Source: an uncultured Peptostreptococcaceae bacterium (GTDB taxonomy: Bacteria; Bacillota; Clostridia; Peptostreptococcales; Peptostreptococcaceae). From it: a stretch of 64,000 nt of DNA. Position 1 is the stretch's first letter. Each line of letters opens with the position of its first letter. Positions 45,808 to 53,575 of the stretch are shown piece after piece. A program made the translations under genes and the position numbers. Under the pieces are notes generated by a model. The model did not search any database and had not been told where the DNA came from. It saw only the letters and a program-made list of their open reading frames with translations. The stretch lies in contig CAMTIM010000029.1 in assembly GCA_947072565.1 (NCBI GenBank), forward strand, positions 62,001-126,000, written 5' to 3'.

Positions 45808-46317
45808 ATGTACTTAGCCAAGGTAAATTATAAAAACGAAAATATTGTACAAATATTAAATTCAGTACTTAAAGATTTAATTGATGAGAATACAGTTGTG
45901 GTTTGTATAGGAACAGATCGGGCTATAGGTGATGCTCTTGGGCCTTTAGTTGGAACAATGCTAAAGAATAGCGACTTTAAATTCCCAGTTTATGGAACAC
46001 TAGATAATCCTATTCATGCTTTAAATATATACGAATCTATCGAACATATCAAACTATCCCATCCAAAGGGTAACTTCTTGGCTATAGATGCATGTTTAGG
46101 ATCTAGAAGTAGTATAGGTAATGTACAGGTTAGAAAAGGTCCAATTCTTCCTGGAAAAGGTGTAGGAAAAAAACTCCCTCAGATAGGAAATTATTCTATT
46201 GTAGGAATTGTAGATAAGATAGATGAAAATAACAGATTTTCTTTTAACAATGTAAGGCTTAGCTTTATATTAGAATTAGCTGAAATAATTTCATTAGCTT
46301 TATTACTTTCTACGTAA
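45808..46317 (+). CDS. yyaC: Sporulation protein YyaC (spore protease GPR-related)
   Basis: A 169-aa protein of the YyaC family, related in fold to the spore protease GPR. It shows CIGTDRAIGDALGPLVG near residues 33-50, PIHALN, and AIDACLGSR. In Bacillus yyaC is forespore-expressed under sigma-F. It has AAGGGGGTG before the ATG at 45808. It is on the plus strand, alone between metK and fabZ. Molecular role is not established. Confidence 0.9.
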   Translation: MYLAKVNYKNENIVQILNSVLKDLIDENTVVVCIGTDRAIGDALGPLVGTMLKNSDFKFPVYGTLDNPIHALNIYESIEHIKLSHPKGNFLAIDACLGSRSSIGNVQVRKGPILPGKGVGKKLPQIGNYSIVGIVDKIDENNRFSFNNVRLSFILELAEIISLALLLST

Positions 46318-46403
46318 TTTTTTCCTATATAAGTTTTTAAAAATAGTCTCGCATCATTTATTTACATAAATTGCTACTAGTTAAGCGAGTAATATTTCCA
46401 AAT

Positions 46404-46432
46404 AAAAAAGTCCTATTACTAGGACTTTTTTT
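46404..46432 (-). terminator. Terminator of fabZ
   Basis: AAAAAAGTCCTA, four bases, TAGGACTTTTTT. It can also stop the convergent yyaC transcript. Confidence 0.9.
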
Positions 46433-46434
46433 GT

Positions 46435-46863
46435 TTACTTTTGAACAAGTGCAAACATTAACTCTCCACTACATGCAAGCTCTTCTCCGACATAAGCTTT
46501 ACCTATAGCTTTTCCAATATTTCTTCTTACAGAAAGCATTTCTACTTCCATAGTTAATACATCTCCTGGTCTTACTTCTTTTTTAAATCTAACTTTATCT
46601 ATACCTGCAAATACACCTAATTTGCCTTTATTCTCATCCATAGACATCATCGCTACACATCCAACTTGAGCCATAGCTTCTACTATTAAAACTCCTGGCA
46701 TTATTGGATAATCTGGAAAATGACCTTGGAAAAATGGCTCATTTGCACTTACATTTTTTATTCCTACTGCTTTTTTTCCTTCTTCTAATTCTATAACTCT
46801 ATCCACTAATAAAAATGGATATCTATGTGGTATTAATTCTCTTATTTGATCTATATTTAACAT
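46435..46863 (-). CDS. fabZ: 3-hydroxyacyl-ACP dehydratase FabZ
   Basis: It dehydrates 3-hydroxyacyl-ACP in fatty-acid synthesis. The protein is 142 aa with catalytic H48 ([12 protein letters not shown]) and E62. It is placed after mbl, as ywpB is in Bacillus, and not in a fatty-acid operon. A gap of 11 bases separates it from mbl. Confidence 0.95.
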   Translation of the reverse strand: MLNIDQIRELIPHRYPFLLVDRVIELEEGKKAVGIKNVSANEPFFQGHFPDYPIMPGVLIVEAMAQVGCVAMMSMDENKGKLGVFAGIDKVRFKKEVRPGDVLTMEVEMLSVRRNIGKAIGKAYVGEELACSGELMFALVQK

Positions 46864-46874
46864 TTAAATACCTC

Positions 46875-47897
46875 CTATTTTCTTTTTTTGAAGGTTCCTC
46901 CTGTTTCAAGCAAATCTAAAGAACCTAATGCTTTTCCTGTTCCTTTGGCAACGCAAGATAAAGGTTCATCAGCAACTACTACTTTAATTCCTGTTCTTTC
47001 CTCTATTCTTTTATCTAGTCCATATAATAGTGAACCTCCACCAGTCATTATTATTCCTGCATCACTTATATCCGCAGCTAATTCTGGAGGTGTTTTTTCC
47101 AGTACTGAAAGTGTAGTTACTACTATTTGTTCAGCACACTCGTCAAGGGCTTGTAACATTTCTGAAGAATTTATAATTATAGATTGTGGTAATCCTCCAA
47201 CTAAATTTCTTCCGCTTATCTTCATGCTTATTTCTTCTTCTCTCTTGTATGCAGTACCTATTTCTATCTTTATCTTTTCAGCACTTCGCTCTCCAATAAG
47301 AAGGTTATGTTGTTTTCTAATATACCTAACGATAGATTCATCGAATCGATCTCCACCTACTTTTATAGATTCACTTACTACAGCTCCCCCTAGAGAGATT
47401 ACAGCTATATCCGAAGTTCCTCCACCTATATCTATTACCATACTTCCGTTAGCTTTAGATATATCTACTCCAGCCCCAATTGCAGCTGCTATAGGTTCTT
47501 CTATTATATATACTTCTCTTGCTCCAGCTTGACGTGTAGCTTCTTCTACAGCTCTTTTTTCAACCTCTGTAATTCCTGTTGGAACACAAACCATTATTCT
47601 AGGCATGAAAAATCTACCAAAGCCCTTCTTATCTACAACTTTGTTTATGAAATAATTAAGCATTTTTTCAGTTACATTATAGTCCGAAATAACACCATCT
47701 CTTAATGGCCTTATTGCTACTATATTACCTGGTGTTCTACCTATCATTCTTCTAGCCTCTTCACCTACAGCTAAAACAGTATTAGTTCTCTTTTCTATTG
47801 CTAAAACAGATGGTTCCTCTAGTACAATTCCTTTTCCACTAACATATACGAGCACATTAGCCGTTCCTAAGTCTATACCTATATCAGCTCTCGACAT
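46875..47897 (-). CDS. mbl: Actin-like cell-shape protein Mbl (MreB family)
   Basis: A bacterial actin that guides lateral wall synthesis. The protein is 340 aa. The phosphate-1 motif GIDLGTANVLVY, the phosphate-2 motif VIDIGGGTSDIAV and the adenosine motif GIIMTGGGSLLYG are complete. Downstream of spoIIID and upstream of fabZ, it matches the Bacillus spoIIID-mbl-ywpB order, hence mbl and not mreB. Confidence 0.93.
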   Translation of the reverse strand: MSRADIGIDLGTANVLVYVSGKGIVLEEPSVLAIEKRTNTVLAVGEEARRMIGRTPGNIVAIRPLRDGVISDYNVTEKMLNYFINKVVDKKGFGRFFMPRIMVCVPTGITEVEKRAVEEATRQAGAREVYIIEEPIAAAIGAGVDISKANGSMVIDIGGGTSDIAVISLGGAVVSESIKVGGDRFDESIVRYIRKQHNLLIGERSAEKIKIEIGTAYKREEEISMKISGRNLVGGLPQSIIINSSEMLQALDECAEQIVVTTLSVLEKTPPELAADISDAGIIMTGGGSLLYGLDKRIEERTGIKVVVADEPLSCVAKGTGKALGSLDLLETGGTFKKRK

Positions 47898-48006
47898 TTT
47901 TAAAACTCCTTTTGTTTTATTTATTATATTTAAACGTTTGATTATTTTCTTTTTAAAACACTCCTATAATACAAAATATACAAAAACGCTGTTTTAGTCA
48001 AGAACA

Positions 48007-48044
48007 ATATAAAAAAATGTAGGCTTTAGCCTACATCTTTTTTT
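48007..48044 (-). terminator. Terminator of spoIIID
   Basis: ATGTAGGC, four bases, GCCTACAT with flanking A and T runs; the spoIIID stop codon lies in the loop. Confidence 0.85.
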
Positions 48045-48292
48045 ATATCCTTTTCATATTTAAGCTTGGTAGCCATTCCACCCCTTATATGTCTTTCGGA
48101 TTTATTCTTTTCTAAAACCATCTTAACTTCTTTAGCTAAAGACGGATTTATTTCTTCTAATCGCTCTGTTACATCTTTGTGAATAGTACTTTTGCTGACT
48201 CCAAAAGTTTTAGCTGTTTGACGTACCGTAGTATTTTTTTCTAGTATATATTTTGCCACAACGATTGCTCGTTCTTCTATATGAGATCTCAA
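48026..48292 (-). CDS. spoIIID: Sporulation transcription regulator SpoIIID
   Basis: A small DNA-binding protein that switches mother-cell genes from sigma-E to sigma-K stages. The protein is 88 aa. The helix-turn-helix is TTVRQTAKTFGVSKSTIHKDVTERL at about 21-45. The start is a TTG at 48292 after GGGGGGGAAG. A sigma-E-like promoter precedes it. Its place between spoIIQ and mbl matches Bacillus. Confidence 0.95.
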   Translation of the reverse strand: MRSHIEERAIVVAKYILEKNTTVRQTAKTFGVSKSTIHKDVTERLEEINPSLAKEVKMVLEKNKSERHIRGGMATKLKYEKDIKKDVG

Positions 48293-48324
48293 AACTTCCC
48301 CCCCTCACATACTAGCCTTAATCA

Positions 48325-48353
48325 TATATATGTAAAAACGCAAAAAAATATAA
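48325..48353 (-). promoter_or_regulatory. Candidate sigma-E promoter of spoIIID
   Basis: Minus strand TTATATT (48347-48353), 14-base spacer, CATATATA (48325-48332), close to the sigma-E consensus KMATATT-N14-CATAYAHT. Confidence 0.6.
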
Positions 48354-48390
48354 CAGATTTAATCAAATTTGATTAAATCTGTTATATTTT
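48342..48390 (-). terminator. Terminator of spoIIQ
   Basis: A 46-base AT-rich palindrome (arm start AAAATATAACAG) overlapping the spoIIQ stop codon; part of it is shared with the spoIIID promoter. Confidence 0.8.
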
Positions 48391-49069
48391 ATTTTATTAA
48401 ATTCATTGGGTCTATTGCTTGTTTTGCTTTAAATGCTTCTATATGTACATGAGTTCCATCTTCACTTTCAACTATAGAAGTATTTCCTACGTTTCCTAAA
48501 AGTTCGCCTTCTTTAACTACTTGACCTTTTTTAACTTTTGTTTTCTCATTTAAATTAGAATATATTACTACGACATCATTATCACTTTGAACTTTTACTG
48601 ATGTTCCATTTGCATCATCTTTAAATACATCAACTACTTTTCCTGATAATAAAGATTTAATTGCTTGATTCTTATCTGCACTAATATCTAAACCTTTATG
48701 TATTTCCCATACAGCTAATGTTTCTGAATAACTAGGTTGTTTTTCTGAGTACTCTCTTGTTATTGCTTTCCCTAAAAAACCTAATTTCGAATCATTTTCT
48801 TTTACTTGTTGTTTTTCTTGTTGCTTAGCTTTTTGTAAATTTTGTTCTGATTCTGATGTTGTTGGAACGGCATCATTATTTTCTTTTTTTATTAAATGCA
48901 ATTCGTCATCTTTTTTGCTACTCTTTTCAGTGTTATTTACAAATTCATTGTTAGAAGCTAATTCATCTATATTGTTTTTTGTAAACCAGACTCCTCCAAT
49001 TGCTAGTAAGCAAATGCATGCAAATAATCCTAAGTAAAAACCATCTTTTTCTAATAGCTTTTTCTTCAT
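48389..49069 (-). CDS. spoIIQ: Forespore membrane protein SpoIIQ (LytM/M23 domain)
   Basis: SpoIIQ sits in the forespore membrane and binds mother-cell SpoIIIAH across the septum. The protein is 226 aa with one helix (about 10-29), a charged linker rich in K, E, Q (45-95), and a LytM domain (about 115-226). The zinc residues H124, D128 (HKGLD) and H207/H209 (HVH) are all present, as in Clostridioides difficile and unlike the degenerate Bacillus protein, so it may be an active endopeptidase. A sigma-F-like promoter precedes it. Confidence 0.94.
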   Translation of the reverse strand: MKKKLLEKDGFYLGLFACICLLAIGGVWFTKNNIDELASNNEFVNNTEKSSKKDDELHLIKKENNDAVPTTSESEQNLQKAKQQEKQQVKENDSKLGFLGKAITREYSEKQPSYSETLAVWEIHKGLDISADKNQAIKSLLSGKVVDVFKDDANGTSVKVQSDNDVVVIYSNLNEKTKVKKGQVVKEGELLGNVGNTSIVESEDGTHVHIEAFKAKQAIDPMNLIK

Positions 49070-49099
49070 ACAGCACCTCCAAATATATTTATGTATTTA

Positions 49100-49129
49100 T
49101 ATTGTTGTCTATAGTTTCTATTTTTATAC
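49100..49129 (-). promoter_or_regulatory. Candidate sigma-F promoter of spoIIQ
   Basis: Minus strand GTATA (49125-49129), 15-base spacer, GACAACAATA (49100-49109). It matches GYATA-N15-GGNNANANTW with one mismatch. Confidence 0.6.
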
Positions 49130-49187
49130 AATTTATGTATTTTTTTTGAAACAATATTTATTTAGAGATTATGAAGAATATTAACAT

Positions 49188-49230
49188 AAAAAAAGATAGA
49201 TAAACAACATATGTTGTTTATCTATCTTTT
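49188..49230 (-). terminator. Terminator of spoIID
   Basis: A perfect 40-base palindrome (49191-49230; arm start AAAAGATAGATA) between spoIID and spoIIQ. Confidence 0.88.
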
Positions 49231-49235
49231 ATATG

Positions 49236-50294
49236 TTAATACAAATCTTTTATTTGAGTACCTTTATAGTAATGAGCTAAAATTTCATAATACTTATATC
49301 CTTCTTTCGCCATACCTTCTGCTCCCCACTGACTCATTCCTACTCCGTGTCCATAACCCTTTACTACAATATCCAAATAATTTTCATTGAATTTTATATC
49401 AAAATTGGCTGAGTTTAGATTTAATATTCTTCTAACATCAGTTCCTTTAATTTCTTTATTGCCTATTTTAAATTTATCTACAGATCCACCATTGCTTCTT
49501 TCAAGTATTTTAATTTCATTTTTTAAATCATTTTCATTTACTTGTACTCCACCATAGCTTTTCTTGAATTTATCTACAAAATCTTTGTTGCTAATTTGTA
49601 ATGCAGATACATACTTAGGTGAATAATTTTTATCATATGGACTTTCAACTGACTTTAAATATGGATATGATTTTGAGAATACTTCTTCACAGTTTTCTGT
49701 TTTACCTGAAGATGTTGAAAAATATAAAGTAAGTATAGGATCATCATTATAAGTTATAATGTGACCTTTAGTTTCCTTTACAGCCTGTTGAATTTTTGAA
49801 TAAGAATTTTTCATCCAATTTTTTCCGTTTTTTGATTTTAATTGATCATAACTTTTATATTCTTGACAATGTTTAAAATCTGTACAAACTACAGCATTTT
49901 TATGTTTGCTTGAATCGCCTTGATTTTCTTTATACATTACAAAAGTTCTTGCTGCTACAGCTTGAGCTTTTAAAGCCTCTAAATTAAATTCTGAAGACAT
50001 TTCTCCCGCTAATACACCACATAAATATTCTTCTATATCCATTTTCTGAGTCTTTCCCAATTTATGATTATATACATTTATGGTGGGTGATTTTTTATTA
50101 ATCGTTTCATAGCTTGTTAACTTCTTTTCAGCTTTTTTTACTATTTGTTTTGTAATCTGTTTTGTAACTACAACAGTTTTTTTATCTTCTCTAGGTGTTG
50201 CTTCTATTGAATCGTAAGATACTACGCTTGTAAGTATCGGTATAGCTATAGAGCAAACAACTACGCTTGCTAAAACTATTAAAGGGCTCTTCAT
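49236..50294 (-). CDS. spoIID: Stage II sporulation protein D (lytic transglycosylase)
   Basis: SpoIID cuts glycan strands during engulfment, with SpoIIP and SpoIIM. The protein is 352 aa: one N-terminal helix, then the SpoIID domain with EYLCGVLAGEMSSEFNLEALKAQAVAARTF and a conserved YFSTSSGKTENCEEVF, ending in GYGHGVGMSQWGAEGMAK. The RBS is AAGGAGGAA. A sigma-E-like promoter (TGATAAA-14-CATATACT) lies upstream. The gene follows murA, as in Bacillus. Confidence 0.95.
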   Translation of the reverse strand: MKSPLIVLASVVVCSIAIPILTSVVSYDSIEATPREDKKTVVVTKQITKQIVKKAEKKLTSYETINKKSPTINVYNHKLGKTQKMDIEEYLCGVLAGEMSSEFNLEALKAQAVAARTFVMYKENQGDSSKHKNAVVCTDFKHCQEYKSYDQLKSKNGKNWMKNSYSKIQQAVKETKGHIITYNDDPILTLYFSTSSGKTENCEEVFSKSYPYLKSVESPYDKNYSPKYVSALQISNKDFVDKFKKSYGGVQVNENDLKNEIKILERSNGGSVDKFKIGNKEIKGTDVRRILNLNSANFDIKFNENYLDIVVKGYGHGVGMSQWGAEGMAKEGYKYYEILAHYYKGTQIKDLY

Positions 50295-50329
50295 ATACTT
50301 TTCCTCCTTAGTTTAATCCTTGTCCTTAA

Positions 50330-50358
50330 AGTATATGAACAACCCTATTCTTTTATCA
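50330..50358 (-). promoter_or_regulatory. Candidate sigma-E promoter of spoIID
   Basis: Minus strand TGATAAA (50352-50358), 14-base spacer, CATATACT (50330-50337). The -10 fits sigma-E well; the -35 is weaker. Confidence 0.5.
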
Positions 50359-50369
50359 CAATTAATTTA

Positions 50370-51623
50370 TTAATCTTCTATTATTTCTATGTTTCCACCT
50401 AATGCAGTTATCTTCTTATCTATGTCTACATATCCTCTTTGTATATGGTATATTTCACCTATTTGAGTTTCACCTTCTGCTATAAGTCCACATAATATAA
50501 GTGCAGCACCTGCTCTTAAATCTGTTGCATTAACCTTAGCTCCATGTAATTGGTCTACTCCATTAACTATAGCGCTTCTGCCTTCTATCTTTATGTTAGC
50601 ACCCATTCTATTGAACTCAGCAACATGCATAAATCTGTTTTCGAATACAGTTTCTATAGCTACTCCTGTTCCGTTTGATATAGTCATCATAGCCATAAAT
50701 TGAGCCTGAACATCTGTTGGGAATCCTGGATGTGGTAAAGTTTTTATATCTATTGGTTTTATAACGTCTGGTCCTATTACTCTTACAGCGTTATCAGTTT
50801 CTATTATTTCACAACCAGCTTCTTTTAATTTAGCTACTACTGGCTTTAAATGTTCCATCATTACATTTTCTATTGTTATATCACCTTTTGTCATAGCTGC
50901 TGCAACCATGTAAGTAGCTGCTTCTATTCTGTCAGGTATTACTGTATGTTCTGCACCTTTTAATTCTTTAACTCCGTTTATTCTTATAGTGTTTGTTCCC
51001 GCACCTTTTATACTAGCTCCCATTTCATTTAGGAAGTTAGCTAAGTCAACTATTTCTGGTTCTTCTGCTGCATTTTCTATTATTGTAATACCATCTGCAA
51101 GAGCAGCTGCCATCATTATATTTTCAGTAGCTCCAACTGATGGGAAATCTAAGTATAACTTAGCTCCTGTTAATTTCTTAGTTGTAGCTTCTACAAATCC
51201 ATGATCCATCTCTATGTTAGCACCTAAGTACTTAAATCCTTTTAAATGTAAATCTATAGGTCTTGTTCCTATAGCACATCCCCCTGGCATAGATATTTTA
51301 GTATGATTAAATCTTGCAAGTAATGGTCCCATTACTAAAAAAGATGCTCTCATTTTTCTTACAAGTTCATATGGAGCTTCACATGTGCTTATATTGCTTG
51401 CATCTACTGTTAATACATTATCTGTATAGTCAACTTCTGCACCTAAATGTCTTAATAAATCAGATATAACATGTACGTCTCTTAAGTTAGGTACTCCTTT
51501 TATTGTTGATTTTCCATTTCCTAATAACGTTGCTGCTATTATTGGTAATACTGCATTTTTTGCTCCATCTATTTTAACACTACCTCTAAGTGGGTTACTT
51601 TTCTTAACTAATATTTTTGCCAT
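50370..51623 (-). CDS. murA: UDP-N-acetylglucosamine 1-carboxyvinyltransferase
   Basis: The first committed enzyme of peptidoglycan synthesis and the target of fosfomycin. The protein is 417 aa. The catalytic and fosfomycin-reactive cysteine is C116 in [14 protein letters not shown]22/N23 are in DGAKNAVLP. Cys and not Asp at this position implies fosfomycin sensitivity at the target level. It follows ywmB by 21 bases. Confidence 0.96.
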   Translation of the reverse strand: MAKILVKKSNPLRGSVKIDGAKNAVLPIIAATLLGNGKSTIKGVPNLRDVHVISDLLRHLGAEVDYTDNVLTVDASNISTCEAPYELVRKMRASFLVMGPLLARFNHTKISMPGGCAIGTRPIDLHLKGFKYLGANIEMDHGFVEATTKKLTGAKLYLDFPSVGATENIMMAAALADGITIIENAAEEPEIVDLANFLNEMGASIKGAGTNTIRINGVKELKGAEHTVIPDRIEAATYMVAAAMTKGDITIENVMMEHLKPVVAKLKEAGCEIIETDNAVRVIGPDVIKPIDIKTLPHPGFPTDVQAQFMAMMTISNGTGVAIETVFENRFMHVAEFNRMGANIKIEGRSAIVNGVDQLHGAKVNATDLRAGAALILCGLIAEGETQIGEIYHIQRGYVDIDKKITALGGNIEIIED

Positions 51624-51644
51624 TTGATTGACCTCTCCTCATTA

Positions 51645-52382
51645 TTAATAGTCTAATTTGATAATGGGCGTAGCAATATATATGAGAGTCTTCTCATCAT
51701 CTTCACTATACCTCATTCCTATATTTAAATTTATCTTATTTCCTAAATATTCTAAGTAGTTTTTATGTAAAACTTCACTATACGCTGTTATCGATATAAA
51801 GTTTTCCTCTTCTACTCTATCTATTTCTTCAGCATTCATATTATATAATATTTTCTCTAAAATATCATCATATTTCTTTATTTTTAATCTTTTTGTATAT
51901 TCTCCTGAGATACATGTATTTATATTCAATTGTGAAACATGCTTGTTAAGAGTATTCTCAAGAATTGTATAAATGTCCACTATACTTTTATATACTTTAT
52001 TCTCTAATATGTCAACTGTTATGTATGACTCTTTGTTATTTTTTTTAGTCGCAATTATGGAAATGCTTTTCTCTTGTGTCTTAACTTGAGCATATATTTG
52101 TTTTTCGTTTTTATTCCAATTTTCTTCCCATTTTATATTACTTTCTTCTAATCCAAGATTATTAATAACTTCAATACACATATCTGTCATTTCGTTCTTA
52201 GATATGTCATGATTTATTTCAGCATTTGCTTTTATATTATAAAACTTAAATTCAGCCTGTGTGCTATTAAAGGCTTGTATAAGTTGCTCATATTCATTAT
52301 TTGATTTTATATCAGCATATGATATTAACATTCCTGCTAACATCAGTGCAAAAAAACTTATTGTTAATTTTACTATTTTCAT
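51645..52382 (-). CDS. ywmB: YwmB-family secreted protein
   Basis: A 245-aa protein with an N-terminal signal anchor (residues 4-24). It resembles YwmB (annotated TATA-box-binding-like fold), found directly upstream of murA in Bacillus as here. Its function is unknown. The start ATG lies next to a 13-base RNA stem that includes part of the AAGGGGGA ribosome binding site. Confidence 0.85.
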   Translation of the reverse strand: MKIVKLTISFFALMLAGMLISYADIKSNNEYEQLIQAFNSTQAEFKFYNIKANAEINHDISKNEMTDMCIEVINNLGLEESNIKWEENWNKNEKQIYAQVKTQEKSISIIATKKNNKESYITVDILENKVYKSIVDIYTILENTLNKHVSQLNINTCISGEYTKRLKIKKYDDILEKILYNMNAEEIDRVEEENFISITAYSEVLHKNYLEYLGNKINLNIGMRYSEDDEKTLIYIATPIIKLDY

Positions 52383-52392
52383 AAAAAATCCC

Positions 52393-52438
52393 CCTTAAAA
52401 TTATCGTATTCATACTTGAATTATTGACAATTTTAAGG
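52393..52438 (-). other. Leader hairpin overlapping the ywmB ribosome binding site
   Basis: CCTTAAAATTATC (52393-52405) and GACAATTTTAAGG (52426-52438) form a 13-base stem with one wobble. The 3' arm on the minus strand ends in AAGG of the AAGGGGGA ribosome binding site. It could be a poor terminator for the upstream gene or a translation control hairpin. Confidence 0.5.
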
Positions 52439-52463
52439 AGGATATACTTTATATACTCACTAT

Positions 52464-53327
52464 TTATTTTTTTAATTTTTCTACTAATTTACTTTCAAAC
52501 TCTTCAATTCCTATTCTTTCTAAAACCTTAGATATTCTTTCTCCAGGTTCCCCTAGTTCAGCGTATGTGTCAAATATTTTTTGTACCACATCTTCCATTT
52601 CTTCTTCTTGATATAAATCTTTTAATCTATCTCCAAATCTATATCCTCTTCCCATTCTACCACCAAGATATATAGCCATTCCTTGTTTTTCAATTTCCAT
52701 AGCTCCAAAAGGACAAACAATTGCGCACTTTCCACAATTTACACATTGTTCTTGATCCCATACTAATTTCTTATCTATAAGCTTAACTGATTTTTGTCTA
52801 CATTGTTTAGTACATATTCCACAGTTTTTGCACTTATCTTCATTGAATTTCACATAAGCTTGTCCAACTATACCGATATCATTAGTGTTTGCTTTTGCAC
52901 AGTTGTTCGGGCATCCTACTAATGTTATTTTAGTTTTTGATGGTAAATCATATGCAAAATATTTATCATGTAATTTCCCACACAGTTCTTGAGTGTCATA
53001 TATACCATGTTGACATACAGTTCCTTTACATGCAACTAAAGGTCTAACTTTTTTCCCAGTTCCTCCATGAACTAATTCAGCTTCTTTTAGTTCTCTTTTT
53101 ATATCTTCAATGTCTTCATATTTAATCCAAGGAATTTCTACTGCTAATCTAGTAGTAAGCCCTAAATACCCTCTACCATACTTCTCAGATAACCTAGATA
53201 AATCATTTAATTGTTGTGCTGTAAAATTACCCGCTCTACTTAATACTCTTATTGCAAAATATCCTTCTTGTTTTTGTGCTAATATCGCTTCGCCCTTTAA
53301 TCTAGCTATTTCATTTTTACTTATCAC
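52464..53327 (-). CDS. Sirohaem-type sulfite/nitrite reductase-like protein with 2[4Fe-4S] ferredoxin
   Basis: A 287-aa redox protein. The N-terminal half (10-90) resembles one NIR/SIR ferredoxin-like half-domain. The cluster/sirohaem ligands are C100, C105, C139 and C143 (ACKGTVC ... GCPNNC). An inserted ferredoxin has CKNCGICTKQC (166-176) and CVNCGKCAIVC (195-205). It resembles AsrC-type small sulfite reductases. The start is the GTG at 53327, eight bases after AGGTGG. No AsrA/AsrB partners are adjacent. The electron donor and substrate are unknown. Confidence 0.82.
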   Translation of the reverse strand: MISKNEIARLKGEAILAQKQEGYFAIRVLSRAGNFTAQQLNDLSRLSEKYGRGYLGLTTRLAVEIPWIKYEDIEDIKRELKEAELVHGGTGKKVRPLVACKGTVCQHGIYDTQELCGKLHDKYFAYDLPSKTKITLVGCPNNCAKANTNDIGIVGQAYVKFNEDKCKNCGICTKQCRQKSVKLIDKKLVWDQEQCVNCGKCAIVCPFGAMEIEKQGMAIYLGGRMGRGYRFGDRLKDLYQEEEMEDVVQKIFDTYAELGEPGERISKVLERIGIEEFESKLVEKLKK

Positions 53328-53514
53328 AATAAACACCACCTATTAATTTATATATATAGGTTATCATACTTAATACCTATCATCTAGAACATTTATTCAT
53401 TTTATATATTTTATATTATTATGCATATCATTACTTTTTTTAATGGTATATAAACCCAATCAAATATTTTATTTTGTTAATGTAGTGTTCTTTTTAAGAA
53501 CATACATACTCAAT

Positions 53515-53556
53515 AAAAAAGCATCTCTTAATGATTTATTTCATTTAAGAGATGCC
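53515..53556 (-). terminator. Terminator of glmS
   Basis: GCATCTCTTAA pairs with TTAAGAGATGC around a 13-base loop; a T run follows on the minus strand. Confidence 0.88.
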
Positions 53557-53575
53557 TATTTTTACTATTTTTTTA

